Part shown: piece after piece, positions 46,368 to 55,758 of the stretch | Layout: each line of letters starts with the position of its first letter | Position numbering within the stretch: position 1 is the first letter of the stretch | Origin: Spirochaetaceae bacterium UBA5556 | GTDB taxonomy: Bacteria; Spirochaetota; Spirochaetia; Treponematales; Rectinemataceae | Reading direction: 5' to 3' | DNA length: 64,000 bases | Assembly: GCA_002425765.1 (NCBI GenBank) | Contig: DIMW01000003.1 | Location: 62,001-126,000, forward strand | The notes under the pieces: model-generated | What the model was told of the DNA's origin: nothing | Seen by the model: the letters and a program-made list of their open reading frames with translations, nothing else | Databases searched by the model: none | Position numbers and translations under genes: made by a program

Positions 46368-48738
46368 ATTCTGTTCTCCTGATGATTTCATCCTGAAGAT
46401 CATCCGCGAGTTCTGTAAAATAGGCCGTATAACCTGCAACTCTTACGAGAAGATCTCTGTATGCTTCGGGGTTCTTCTTTGCGGCCAGAAGATCTTCCCT
46501 TCGCACAACGTTGAATTGGACGTGGTGAATGTGAAGTTTGATGAAAGTGCGCAGAAATGATGAAAATTTGACAATATTCGATTCTTTCTGGAAAAATTCC
46601 GGCAGAAACTTCAGATTCAGCAAGGAACCGTTGCTGGCCAGTATCGAGTCGATTCGTGAGACAGAATTTAAAAGTGCAGTGGGCCCTGTTTGATCCCTGC
46701 CATATACGGCGGACAAACCTCCATCCGCAAGAGGCTGTTTGGCTAATCTACCGTCAGGAGTCGCCCCGACGTTGAGTCCCATTGGCACATGAGCCGATAC
46801 GGTATATAGCCCGATTTGGAACAGTCCACCTCTTGCGTTTCTATATTTCCCGACTTCTTTGGAAAAGTAGGCTACCCATTTTTGGCCTATCCTGTCGACC
46901 CATTCAACATCGTTGCCATATTTGGGGATCTTGTTGAGCAGTCTATTTCTCAATATTTCATGTCCTTTAAAGTTTTTTCTGAGCGCTTCGAGCAATGTGA
47001 CCGGCATGACAAATTTCTCGTCGTAGACCGAAGTTTTTATTGCGGCCAATGAATCCGCAACATTGGCGACTTGAATGCATTGGACGCCGCTAAAATTGTA
47101 GAAGGCTCCTCCCGCCGTCACATCACGGCCTTTGTCCAGGCAGTTCTCCATGACGGAAGATAAGAAGGGAGAAGGAAGATAGGCCGCGTGCATTCTGTCC
47201 ACGGTGATGCATGCTTTTATCATCTTGTCTATAAAATAATTAATTTGTGTTTTAAATGCGTTTTCTAAATCTTCGTAGGTTTTGTAGTCATACAGGAATC
47301 CTGTCTGGAGCCCAAGTTTTTTGCCTGTGAGAAGGCAGTATCCGTTGTTAAGAGTCAGCTCGAGTACTTTGACCATATTAAACATGGCAGCATCACTCCA
47401 GCCGAGGCTATTACCGTGTGTACTGAGCTCGACACAGCCCACAATCGAGTAGTTCCTTGCATCTTTTATATCTATTCCCTTGTTTGTGAGGGCTGGGATG
47501 ATACTCTCATCATTGAATATCTGAGGCATCCCGCCGCCATTCCCGATTACTTTTATGCAAGCATTTAAGAATTTCTCCGGGGTTTTGTTGTGAATTCTGG
47601 CTGAAAGGTTGGGCTGGGAGAGTCTCACTTGATCCTGGGCCCTTAAGAATATAAATGAAAGGAGATTCGTGGCATCATTGGAGTCATCGTCCACTCCTCC
47701 GATAGCGACATTGAAGCCCGTCGTGAAACCGGCAAAATATTTCGCGCTTTTTGTATTGCGCATATATACAATATGGTTGAACTTGATCCAGAGAGCCTCC
47801 GTCAATTCTAGCGCACGATCGAGAGTCAGGCGTCCTTCCAAGAAGTCTTTTTCAAAGTATGTATAAAGATACTGATCCATCCTGCCGGGGGATATCGAGT
47901 TTGCGTTCGATTCCATGTGCAGAATGACAAACAAAAACCAGAGCGACTGAAGAGCTTCATGGTATGACTCAGGAGGAGAGGACTCGAGTTTTTTACATAT
48001 GCGGGAAACCTCAAGGAGCGACGATTGAGCGGACTCGTCACTCTCGGAATCGGCCATCCGCTTAGCCAAGTCTGCATAGCGCCCCATGAAACGTATGGCA
48101 CCTTCAAGGACAAGATCGACAGACAGATAAAAATCCCGCTTTGAAATGTCACAATCTTTAATTTTTCCCTGGACAATTTTTCTGAGTCCAGAGGGACCGT
48201 GCGAAAGCCATTTTTCTGTGTCAGGGCAAATATGTCCCTGAGAGTGATCCTTTTGATTTATTTTGACTGCGAGTTCGAAATCATCCATGTTTTCATCGAG
48301 AACTTGACCTATTTTGTCTCTCAGCCCTTTATTATGCCAGTAAGGATAGAGTTCGGACCTGAATTCTATAATATCCTTATTATCCACATTGAATCTGTCC
48401 TGGGCTCTTGTCGGCAGCGACTCTATCTCCTTGTTGATCCACTCGATTCCAGCTTCAGGAGAAACGATCCCGGCTCGTATTTTGGTCGACCTATTGCCAA
48501 CGATCAATTCTTGAGGATCTAAGCTTATTTCAATCTGTTCCAGAGCGTTTTTCAGTGCAAGGGCTCTTTGAATGATCCGGGGCTTTTCTTCATTTTGCCG
48601 ATAGGTCTTGGTGATGATTTTAGCTTGTTCTATTGATAAATATCTTGGTTCATGCAGAATATGTTTTCTCAGCTTGTCTATTCGGCCAAACGGCTCTATT
48701 GAGTCTAGTCTGTCCAAATAGAGATTATAATCGAGCAT
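46354..48738 (-). CDS. Glycyl radical enzyme, PflD/YbiW-like, non-PFL type
   Basis: The start at 48738 (MLDYNLYLDRLDS) has AAAGGAG six bases before it; the TTG seven codons upstream lies inside that site. The 794-residue protein has the thiyl cysteine Cys435 with Glu437 in SIVGCVELSTHG, as in dehydratase- or lyase-type enzymes, and the glycyl loop RVAGYTAYF with Gly769. The C-V-E triad rules out true pyruvate formate-lyase. The sequence after it (GNSLGWSDAAMFNM) recalls the E. coli PflD/YbiW group, reported to open anhydrohexitol phosphates. It probably acts on the phosphorylated product of the PfkB kinase. Confidence 0.93.
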   Translation of the reverse strand: MLDYNLYLDRLDSIEPFGRIDKLRKHILHEPRYLSIEQAKIITKTYRQNEEKPRIIQRALALKNALEQIEISLDPQELIVGNRSTKIRAGIVSPEAGIEWINKEIESLPTRAQDRFNVDNKDIIEFRSELYPYWHNKGLRDKIGQVLDENMDDFELAVKINQKDHSQGHICPDTEKWLSHGPSGLRKIVQGKIKDCDISKRDFYLSVDLVLEGAIRFMGRYADLAKRMADSESDESAQSSLLEVSRICKKLESSPPESYHEALQSLWFLFVILHMESNANSISPGRMDQYLYTYFEKDFLEGRLTLDRALELTEALWIKFNHIVYMRNTKSAKYFAGFTTGFNVAIGGVDDDSNDATNLLSFIFLRAQDQVRLSQPNLSARIHNKTPEKFLNACIKVIGNGGGMPQIFNDESIIPALTNKGIDIKDARNYSIVGCVELSTHGNSLGWSDAAMFNMVKVLELTLNNGYCLLTGKKLGLQTGFLYDYKTYEDLENAFKTQINYFIDKMIKACITVDRMHAAYLPSPFLSSVMENCLDKGRDVTAGGAFYNFSGVQCIQVANVADSLAAIKTSVYDEKFVMPVTLLEALRKNFKGHEILRNRLLNKIPKYGNDVEWVDRIGQKWVAYFSKEVGKYRNARGGLFQIGLYTVSAHVPMGLNVGATPDGRLAKQPLADGGLSAVYGRDQTGPTALLNSVSRIDSILASNGSLLNLKFLPEFFQKESNIVKFSSFLRTFIKLHIHHVQFNVVRREDLLAAKKNPEAYRDLLVRVAGYTAYFTELADDLQDEIIRRTEYGAD

Positions 48739-48772
48739 ACCCAGCTCCTTTTTCAATAAGAGAGTATGATAG

Positions 48773-49201
48773 TTAATCCCCTGACACTACGATGGATATC
48801 TTTCTCTCTTGGGGACCATCGAGTTCCACAAGATAGATTTCCTGTGCGCCTCCGAACAGAACTTTTCCATTTTGGATTGGAAATACGGCATTATTCCCCA
48901 GCAGCAATCCTCGCAGGTGACTCGTCGCATTGGCGGAAGTTCTGCCATAGGAAGGTAGAAAATGTGCGTGGACATATGGACTTTCATCCGGCACAAGTTT
49001 TTTAAGAAGATCAACAATATCCAGCTCAAGGCAGTCGAGGCCTTCATTGACGGTTATACCGGTAGTCGTATGAAGCGTGATGATGTTGACCACACCCGTT
49101 TGAATGCTGCTTTCTTGCACTATATCAGAAACGATATTGCCCATCCGTATCATTTGGATTGATTGGGATGTTTTGATAGCCTTAGAATATATTTTGGTCA
49201 T
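48773..49201 (-). CDS. yjbQ: YjbQ/UPF0047 family protein
   Basis: The 142-residue product has the YjbQ signature: GVVNIITLHTTTGITVNEG, HAHFLPSYGRTSANATSHLRG and LFGGAQEIYLVELDGP with conserved histidines. E. coli YjbQ has weak thiamine-phosphate-synthase activity, but the physiological role of this family is unresolved. Here it overlaps the amidohydrolase gene by about 20 bp and precedes the glycyl-radical gene by 34, so it belongs to the catabolic operon. A role in processing a sugar or phosphate intermediate is more likely than vitamin synthesis. Confidence 0.9.
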   Translation of the reverse strand: MTKIYSKAIKTSQSIQMIRMGNIVSDIVQESSIQTGVVNIITLHTTTGITVNEGLDCLELDIVDLLKKLVPDESPYVHAHFLPSYGRTSANATSHLRGLLLGNNAVFPIQNGKVLFGGAQEIYLVELDGPQERKISIVVSGD

Positions 49202-50060
49202 AGTATTCTCCTTGGAGATTTAAGAATCGGATTGGATTCAGTTCGAGTATCTTATGGAGGGTTTCTTCGCGGAAACCTGCGTATTCAAGAGCCTCTCTCA
49301 TCCGAAGCTGTTCGATGCGCGGATAGTTCGATCCAAAAAGTACCTTGTTCGATAAACTCCTATCAATCCAGGATGGTTGAATTTGAGAAGAAAAGACATA
49401 TTTGAAGAATTCTCTTGGGGAATCGAAATAAAGCATTGAGGTGTCGATATATACGTTGGTGTATTTCATGGCTAGAATGCAGCTTTCTACTACCCATGGC
49501 CAGCCAAAATGAGAGATAGAAAATTTGAGGTCGGGGAAATCTTTCGCGACGTTTTCGAGCAATAAGGGGTTTGCATATTGGAGTAAGCTGTTTGGTTCCC
49601 AGCTCATGCCCATATGGAAACAAATAGGAACATTGTATTTTTGGGCTATTTCGTAGACAGGATAGAGAATGGCTTTGTCATTGGGGAAGAAGTGTTGCGA
49701 TGAAGGGTTAAAATTAATACCTTTTAGACCGAAATCCTTTATAAGGGTACGTAAATCGGAAAGAGCGGTCTTGGAATTTGGATCAATGCTGCCAAAACAG
49801 ATGAAAGTATCGGGCGCAAGATCTTCCAGATACTTCATGTCATGATTGGACATCAATGTGCCACCAGCCGTGCTGCTCAAATCAAGAGGAAGCAGGACGA
49901 CTTTATCAATGCCTGCCGCAGCGATCTGCCTTTTAAACAGATCAATGTCCTGGAGTGCGATTTTATATAATCCGAAATTATCTCTTCTGAATTTAACCTG
50001 CTCTTCCGAACCGCACATTTCTTTTAAAAAATACGGGTGAGCGTGAACGTCGATAATCAT
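49182..50060 (-). CDS. Amidohydrolase-2-fold protein, lactonase-like
   Basis: The start at 50060 (MIIDVHAHPYFL) forms an ATGA overlap with the PfkB stop, behind GGGAGG. The 292-residue TIM barrel has the metal motif DVHAHP, INFNPSSQHFFPND, ICFHMGMSW and ISHFGWPWVVE. The late motif reads FGSNYPRIE with Asn where many relatives have the catalytic Asp (GSDYP); GSN-type motifs occur in lactonase-like members of this superfamily. It may hydrolyse a sugar lactone or decarboxylate an intermediate. The reaction is not certain. Confidence 0.82.
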   Translation of the reverse strand: MIIDVHAHPYFLKEMCGSEEQVKFRRDNFGLYKIALQDIDLFKRQIAAAGIDKVVLLPLDLSSTAGGTLMSNHDMKYLEDLAPDTFICFGSIDPNSKTALSDLRTLIKDFGLKGINFNPSSQHFFPNDKAILYPVYEIAQKYNVPICFHMGMSWEPNSLLQYANPLLLENVAKDFPDLKFSISHFGWPWVVESCILAMKYTNVYIDTSMLYFDSPREFFKYVFSSQIQPSWIDRSLSNKVLFGSNYPRIEQLRMREALEYAGFREETLHKILELNPIRFLNLQGEYYDQNIF

Positions 50061-51022
50061 GATTTCCTCCCTGCCTTGTTTGGTTTCTGCTGGCTTGTTA
50101 TGAGATCGAAGACCTCCTCGATAGCCGGTGCGCCTTCCATGGGCCCCCATTTTGTTGTTGAAAGAGCGGCGGCGGCATTGGCAAAAAGGCCAGTATCATA
50201 CAGTGGCCATCCTCTTATCAGACCCGTCAGGAAGGCCGCGCAGAAAGTATCGCCTGCTCCTGTGGGATCAACGGCATCGACTTTATAGGCGGGGATTTCA
50301 AGGGTGTCTCCGTTATGATAAATTTTGCAGCCCTTGTCGCCCAATTTTTGCACTACGAGCTTGCCTTTTTTTTGCAATAACCTACAGGCTTCGTCATCAT
50401 TGCCGACATTCATGAAATCTCTGCCTTCCTGGACGCTGGGAAGGACAATGCATGCGCGCTCAAGTACCGGATCCGCGATCTTTCTGAGTTCATCCGCACC
50501 GAGGGCTTCCTTTCTTATATTGGGATCAAAACTGACTTTTGTCGTGTCAGGGATGACTTCCAGAATCTTGAGAACGGCTTTTCTTGAGGAAAGGCTGCCC
50601 GATAGAGCAAATCCCGTGATATGTACCCATTTTGCATCTTTAAAATAAGCTTGATCCACGTCGTCGGGAGACAGAAGCCCCGCTGCCGCGTTGTGGAGAT
50701 GGTAGAGAAATCTTCGTGATCCATCATGGAAATACGCTATAAAAGTCACGGCAGTTGTTGCGTTGTCAGCGCACTTTATTTGGGAAATATTGACTCCGGA
50801 ATTGGATAATTTATTGATAAAGCAGTTACCGAAGCCATCCTTGCCCACAACCCCGATAAAGCCGCATTTGTTCCCCAGTTTTGCCGCCGCGTTGATGAAT
50901 ATAGGTGTGTCTCCGCTTGGGAATGGCCCGAGGAAGGTACCCGGCCTGGAAAAATCGCAGTCAATATCTTTCCGCATTATCTCGACGAGTGGTGCTCCGA
51001 TAGAAATGATATCAAAACCCAT
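50057..51022 (-). CDS. PfkB-family sugar kinase
   Basis: The ATG at 51022, with AAGGAG seven bases away, gives 321 residues. The PfkB signatures are present: GDTPIFINAAAKLGNKCGFIGVVGKDGFG near the N-terminus, and DPTGAGDTFCAAFLTGL with the catalytic Asp at the C-terminus. The kinase should phosphorylate the imported sugar or a derivative. It begins 46 bp after the permease stop and is coupled to the amidohydrolase by a four-base overlap. Confidence 0.95.
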   Translation of the reverse strand: MGFDIISIGAPLVEIMRKDIDCDFSRPGTFLGPFPSGDTPIFINAAAKLGNKCGFIGVVGKDGFGNCFINKLSNSGVNISQIKCADNATTAVTFIAYFHDGSRRFLYHLHNAAAGLLSPDDVDQAYFKDAKWVHITGFALSGSLSSRKAVLKILEVIPDTTKVSFDPNIRKEALGADELRKIADPVLERACIVLPSVQEGRDFMNVGNDDEACRLLQKKGKLVVQKLGDKGCKIYHNGDTLEIPAYKVDAVDPTGAGDTFCAAFLTGLIRGWPLYDTGLFANAAAALSTTKWGPMEGAPAIEEVFDLITSQQKPNKAGRKS

Positions 51023-51067
51023 CAAATTACTCCTTAAAAAGCGCTTTTTTTTCTGCCTGTATAAGGG

Positions 51068-52066
51068 CTATCTCGATTTAGAATATTTGTTCCAAATCAT
51101 GACACCGAGTAGTACGATTCCCCATATGAGAAGTTTGTAGAAATTGCTGAAATAGGGGAACATGTTTATCGAGGAAGATAAAAACTGAAAAATGAGTATG
51201 GCGATCATGACATTAGAAATGTTGCCATGACCTCCTTGAGGGTTGACGCCTCCTAGAATCGCGATGAGAAGGCACTGCAGAGTATATTGCTGGCCATAAT
51301 CGGACTTGGCAGAGTTCAGGCGGGACATCATGATAAGGCCAGATACCGAAGACAGTATGCCGGCAAGGCAGTAAGTCTGAATGATTATTTTATCTACATG
51401 CAACCCACTGAATTTAGCGGCTTTAGTATTTGATCCCACCATGTAGAGCTTAATTCCATACGCTGATTTGTTGAGCATGAAACTTACAGAGAGCGCAAGA
51501 AGGATAAAGATGAGTAAAGGGAGAGGGACAATATTAAATAGTGCGTAATTTCCTATTTTTGCATAAAGAGGGGGAAGTCGGTTTATCGCGTTGCCCTTGC
51601 TTAGGATTATTGAGACACCTGAAAACAGTTGCATGCTCCCGAGGGTGGCTAGTATGGGGGGTATACCTATCTTTGAAATCAGGAGTCCATTTAGCAGCCC
51701 ACACAACAGACCTATTAGAATGGCGATGAGGCAAGATATTATTATTACATAAATAATCAGATTCTGATTTGGGATAAGATTCGCCAATTTTATCATCATC
51801 AGGGCTGCGATCATTGAAGACAGATTTGCCATGCCGACAATTGAAAGATCGATTCCTCCGCTTATCATCGCCAATGCCATCGCAAATGCCATAAGCCCAT
51901 ACTGAGGAAGTTGATATGCCATGGACTGGAAATTGGTAAAGGAAAAAAACTTCGAAGATTTCAGTATGGCCATGGTTATCAGAATAACCGCAGCAACCAC
52001 CAAGTTATTCAAAAGAGTGTTGTCATTTTTCTGCAATTTTCTGGATGACAGGGCGTCATGCTTCAT
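51068..52066 (-). CDS. Sugar ABC permease (RbsC type) 2
   Basis: The 332-residue protein has about nine helices and the BPD_transp_2 pattern: MISGGIDLSIVGMANLSSM, then ILGGVNPQGGHGNISNVMIAIL. It overlaps the preceding permease by 11 bp. It forms a heterodimeric channel with the 338-residue paralogue. Confidence 0.93.
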   Translation of the reverse strand: MKHDALSSRKLQKNDNTLLNNLVVAAVILITMAILKSSKFFSFTNFQSMAYQLPQYGLMAFAMALAMISGGIDLSIVGMANLSSMIAALMMIKLANLIPNQNLIIYVIIISCLIAILIGLLCGLLNGLLISKIGIPPILATLGSMQLFSGVSIILSKGNAINRLPPLYAKIGNYALFNIVPLPLLIFILLALSVSFMLNKSAYGIKLYMVGSNTKAAKFSGLHVDKIIIQTYCLAGILSSVSGLIMMSRLNSAKSDYGQQYTLQCLLIAILGGVNPQGGHGNISNVMIAILIFQFLSSSINMFPYFSNFYKLLIWGIVLLGVMIWNKYSKSR

Positions 52067-53072
52067 TTTTCGATTTCCTCATGGAGGGTAAACGGTGGCT
52101 CGACAATATCAACTGGAACGAAGTAACTCCCGTGCCGATAATTATTATTAATCCAGTGAAAAATGACTGCCAGTAAGTTGGGATACTGAGAAGCAGAAGA
52201 CTGTTCGAGATTATCGTTAACAGGAATGTACCCAATAAGGCTCCGATGATTGTTCCGGACCCGCCCTTGACACTTGTACCGCCCAAAACAACCGCCGCGA
52301 TTACTGTCATCTCCATGCCGATCAGGTTGTTCGGCTGGCAGTTTTGCATCATGCACACTCGCGTCATTCCGGCTATTCCCGCCACTATACCGACAAAGCA
52401 ATATATTGAGAACTTTATTTGCTTGACTTTAAAGCCGGCCCGGATCGCCGAATTGGAATCACCGCCTATGGCATAAACGCCACGCCCCCACATCGTAAAA
52501 TGTAGAAAAACATATGTAATTATTACAACGGCGAACAGGATTAAAATGGAAGAAGACATATTTGATTTCAGGCCGTTCAGGGGGTTTGTCGCCACAAAAA
52601 GTTTTGCATTACCAAAGTCGAACATGACTTTGGGGATCTCCGCAATTTCCTGCGCATTGAGCGCTCCCTGCAAGATACCCATAAATATACTTTGGGTACC
52701 CAAGGTCACGATCAGCGCGGGGAGATTGAAAATCGAAATGAGAGCACCATTTATCGCGCCCATTATTAAGCCAAATGAGCCTGACAGGAGGAATGCAAAA
52801 AATACGTTACCAGTATAATTCATGCTTAAAAGTATTTTTGTCGTCGCAAACATGCTCAATGATGCGACGGCAGGGAAGGATACATCCATGCCGCCGGATA
52901 TGATGACAATTAACTCGCACATGGCAAATATCGCCGGCACGATGAAAGAGACCATGAGATCAACAATGTTATTCAGTGTGAAGAATTGGCCGCTTCTTGC
53001 CTGGATGATCAGGCTGAGAGACACTATCGCTAGAAACACATAAAATTCATGGCCTAATCTTTTCTTTCCCAT
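52056..53072 (-). CDS. Sugar ABC permease (RbsC type) 1
   Basis: The 338-residue membrane protein has the same family pattern: VIISGGMDVSFPAVASLSMF and AVVLGGTSVKGGSGTIIGALLGTFL. AGGAG is eleven bases before the ATG. It follows the ATPase gene by 33 bp. Confidence 0.93.
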   Translation of the reverse strand: MGKKRLGHEFYVFLAIVSLSLIIQARSGQFFTLNNIVDLMVSFIVPAIFAMCELIVIISGGMDVSFPAVASLSMFATTKILLSMNYTGNVFFAFLLSGSFGLIMGAINGALISIFNLPALIVTLGTQSIFMGILQGALNAQEIAEIPKVMFDFGNAKLFVATNPLNGLKSNMSSSILILFAVVIITYVFLHFTMWGRGVYAIGGDSNSAIRAGFKVKQIKFSIYCFVGIVAGIAGMTRVCMMQNCQPNNLIGMEMTVIAAVVLGGTSVKGGSGTIIGALLGTFLLTIISNSLLLLSIPTYWQSFFTGLIIIIGTGVTSFQLILSSHRLPSMRKSKNEA

Positions 53073-53105
53073 TTCTATGCAAGCTCCTAAAAATTGAAAA
53101 AAGGA

Positions 53106-54617
53106 TCAGTTTGAGATGCATTCTCTGGCCAATTCAAGCTCTGATATATCGCTGGACTTCAATCTGCCCATTAAATTGCCGTGTTTCATTATCAATATCC
53201 GGTTGCAGGTCGTTAAAACTTCAGGGAGATCATCTGATATGATCAAAATACCCATACCTTTTTCGGCCAGAGACCGAAGTATCGTGTGTATTTCATTTTT
53301 TGAGCCAATATCCACACCTATTGTGGGGCCGTTCAGGATCAGAATTGCAGTGTTTCTTGACATCCACTTTGAGAGGACGACTCTCTGCTGGTTTCCGCCG
53401 GACAATGTCTGAACATTGTCTCTTGGGTCCGATGTCTTTATAGACAGCTTTTCTAGCCATTCTTTTATTGCGGCAATTCTCTTTTTATTGTCGAGAATTC
53501 CGATTTTGTTGGACAAGTTTTCCAGATTGCTGACGATGATATTGTCGCTGATTGCCTGATCGAGAAACAAGCCTTCTGTCAACCTGTCATCGGGGACATA
53601 TCCTATGCCATTCTGGATTGCGTCAAAAACAGAAGTTATTTTTACATCAATTCCGTTTAATTCGATTGACCCGGAATCTGCCGGACATATGCCGAAAAGT
53701 GATAATGCCAATTCTGTTCTGCCCGAGCCCAGCAATCCGGTGATACCCAGAATTTCACCCCTATAAAGGGAAAAAGAGATGTCGTTGAATCCGTTTTTTA
53801 GCGATAAATTGTTGACTTTAAGAATTGGGGTCGCTGAGTAGTCGATAGTCGGATCATAACAGGACATCTCGAACTTTTTCCCGGTCATATAATACGAAAA
53901 ATCCTGATTATCTATCTCAGACGTCGAGCAGGCCAAAACATTTTTCCCGTTTCTCAGGATGGTCAGTCTTTCAGATATTTCAAATACTTCTTCGATTTTA
54001 TGGCTTACAAATAATATTGAAATGCCTTTCACCTGTAGCAATTTGATAATTCGGAAAAGGTTTTGGACTTCTTTTTTTGTCAGTGCCGTGGTCGGCTCAT
54101 CCATAATGATCAGTTTTGCATCGTTGATGAGCGCGCGACATATCGCGATTTGCTGCCGATTGGCGATGGAAAGCAGTTCGACTTTTTGATCGAGATCTAT
54201 ATTGAAGTCGATCATCCTGATAGCTTCTTCGGCTATTTTACGAAGCCGTTTCCAGTTCACAAACGTCCTTTTTTGCGCCAATTCAGTGTTGTAGGCCAGA
54301 TTCTCCATTACGGAAAGGTTGGGGAACAAAGAGAAGTCTTGATATATAACCTGTACTCCATTCCTTATAGAATCGATCGGTGAGATTTTGTGATATGTAT
54401 GACCATTGAGCTCGATTTTACCGGAGTCCATTCCATATACGCCAGAAATGATTTTGATAAGCGTGGATTTACCACAGCCATTTTCTCCCGCGAGACAATG
54501 GATTTCTCCCTTTTTAATCTCCAAATCCACGCCGTCAAGGGCAACAACTCCAGAGAACGACTTTTTTATATTGCTTGCTTTTAGTATGATCTCTGCTGTT
54601 TGTGGAGTGGTGTCCAT
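53106..54617 (-). CDS. Sugar ABC ATPase, two ABC domains (RbsA/LsrA type)
   Basis: The start at 54617 (MDTTPQTAEI) follows TTAGGAG; the longer frame includes the intercistronic hairpin. The 503-residue protein has two cassettes. The first has Walker A GENGCGKSTLI, signature-like LSIANRQQIAI and Walker B IIMDEPTTALTK. The second has GLLGSGRTELA, a canonical LSGGNQQRV and ILNGPTIGVD: both the Walker B Asp and the catalytic Glu are replaced (Asn-Gly). Only one nucleotide site would be catalytic. It powers the two RbsC-type permeases. Confidence 0.94.
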   Translation of the reverse strand: MDTTPQTAEIILKASNIKKSFSGVVALDGVDLEIKKGEIHCLAGENGCGKSTLIKIISGVYGMDSGKIELNGHTYHKISPIDSIRNGVQVIYQDFSLFPNLSVMENLAYNTELAQKRTFVNWKRLRKIAEEAIRMIDFNIDLDQKVELLSIANRQQIAICRALINDAKLIIMDEPTTALTKKEVQNLFRIIKLLQVKGISILFVSHKIEEVFEISERLTILRNGKNVLACSTSEIDNQDFSYYMTGKKFEMSCYDPTIDYSATPILKVNNLSLKNGFNDISFSLYRGEILGITGLLGSGRTELALSLFGICPADSGSIELNGIDVKITSVFDAIQNGIGYVPDDRLTEGLFLDQAISDNIIVSNLENLSNKIGILDNKKRIAAIKEWLEKLSIKTSDPRDNVQTLSGGNQQRVVLSKWMSRNTAILILNGPTIGVDIGSKNEIHTILRSLAEKGMGILIISDDLPEVLTTCNRILIMKHGNLMGRLKSSDISELELARECISN

Positions 54618-54645
54618 AAAAGAATTTTCTCCTAACTTAACATTA

Positions 54646-54674
54646 TCCCTCCATAGCATTTCGCTATGGAGGGA
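54646..54674 (-). other. Intercistronic mRNA hairpin after the binding-protein gene
   Basis: Twelve bases (54646-54657) pair perfectly with 54663-54674 around a five-base loop. No T-run follows on the minus strand, so it is better suited to protect the upstream mRNA from exonucleases than to terminate. It would raise binding protein over membrane components. Confidence 0.65.
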
Positions 54675-54707
54675 AATCAAAACAGAAAGCTATATAGTTA
54701 GAATCAT

Positions 54708-55691
54708 TCAGAAGTCAAAGTCATCAATATTATTCTTATCAAGAGTTATCCAGCCAGATCCGATAAGAAGATTCCCCTTAAGGATCATTTTCTCATAACC
54801 TTTTCTCCCAAGGTTGATGCCATTGGTTATTGGCTGCTTATCAAGGATCTTTTTTGCGAGAACACACATGACATATCCGGCATCCGCGGGGTCCCACAGC
54901 GTCGCATACTGAATGGTCCCGTCCTTTATATACGTGCGGACCTGAGAGGGAAGCCCTGTGCCGCACGTGAATGCCTTACCCTTGAGCCCCAGCTCCTCAA
55001 TAGCTTTTGCGGAATTTGGCGCAGCATGTCCCGATGTCCCCATAATCCCTTTCAGATCGGGATATTTTTTGAAAAGCTCTTTGGCCTTCTGATAGGTAAT
55101 GTTCGGATCATCTTGAATTTCGACATATTGATCGGCAGTGATAAGTTGCATTTTGGGATATTTCTCTTTCTGACGCGCAATGCCGCCTTGTGCCCACTCC
55201 ATATGGGAGGCATTTGTGACAAAACCGACCATGGTGACATATTTGCCTTCATAATTCATGGCTTTCGCCAAATTATCCATGATGAACGCACCGTATTCTT
55301 TGTTATCGAAGGCCTCTATGTCATACATTGTATTTTTCTGTGTTGAGCCTTCGTGCGTGATGACCACGATTCCTTTCTTCATGGCCTTTTCAAGGACGGG
55401 TTCAAGGGCCACGGGATCTATTGGAACAACACAGAGCGCGTCGACTCCCGCCGATATTAGATCTTCGATAACCTCGGCTTGTGCGGACGCATCGGTTTTC
55501 GAAGGGCCTTTCATGTACGCGTGCATGCCTGTCTCTTTGGCATATTGTTTTACGCCCACTTCCATGCGCTTGAACCATCCGATTGTTGCATCTTTGGGCA
55601 CAACAGCGATTTCGTAGGTTTTACCTTCAGCGAACGAGGCACAACACACAAAGATCGCCATGAGAATGAGAACCACAGAACTTTTCCTCAT
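54708..55691 (-). CDS. LsrB/RhaS-like sugar-binding protein
   Basis: The 327-residue product has a signal peptide (SSVVLILMAIFVCCASFAEG) and a periplasmic-binding fold of the type Peripla_BP_4: PKDATIGWFKRMEVGVKQYAKE, DALCVVPIDPVALEPVLEKAMKKGI, GIMGTSGHAAPNSAKAIEELGL and LWDPADAGYVMCVLAKKIL. It is nearest in look to autoinducer-2 and rhamnose binding proteins, but the ligand is not deducible. GGAGG is six bases from the ATG. It is the first gene of the eleven-gene cluster. Confidence 0.92.
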   Translation of the reverse strand: MRKSSVVLILMAIFVCCASFAEGKTYEIAVVPKDATIGWFKRMEVGVKQYAKETGMHAYMKGPSKTDASAQAEVIEDLISAGVDALCVVPIDPVALEPVLEKAMKKGIVVITHEGSTQKNTMYDIEAFDNKEYGAFIMDNLAKAMNYEGKYVTMVGFVTNASHMEWAQGGIARQKEKYPKMQLITADQYVEIQDDPNITYQKAKELFKKYPDLKGIMGTSGHAAPNSAKAIEELGLKGKAFTCGTGLPSQVRTYIKDGTIQYATLWDPADAGYVMCVLAKKILDKQPITNGINLGRKGYEKMILKGNLLIGSGWITLDKNNIDDFDF

Positions 55692-55726
55692 CGAATACCT
55701 CCATTACTCCTTAACAGGATTATTTT

Positions 55727-55755
55727 TGTATACAACCGTTTTTTTAATCTGTCAA
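55727..55755 (-). promoter_or_regulatory. Promoter and palindromic operator of the glycyl-radical cluster
   Basis: On the minus strand, a consensus TTGACA (55750-55755) stands 17 bp from TATACA (55727-55732), about 36 bases before the first ATG. The -10 box lies inside a perfect palindrome TTGTATACAA (55726-55735), a possible repressor site. Confidence 0.7.
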
Positions 55756-55758
55756 TAG

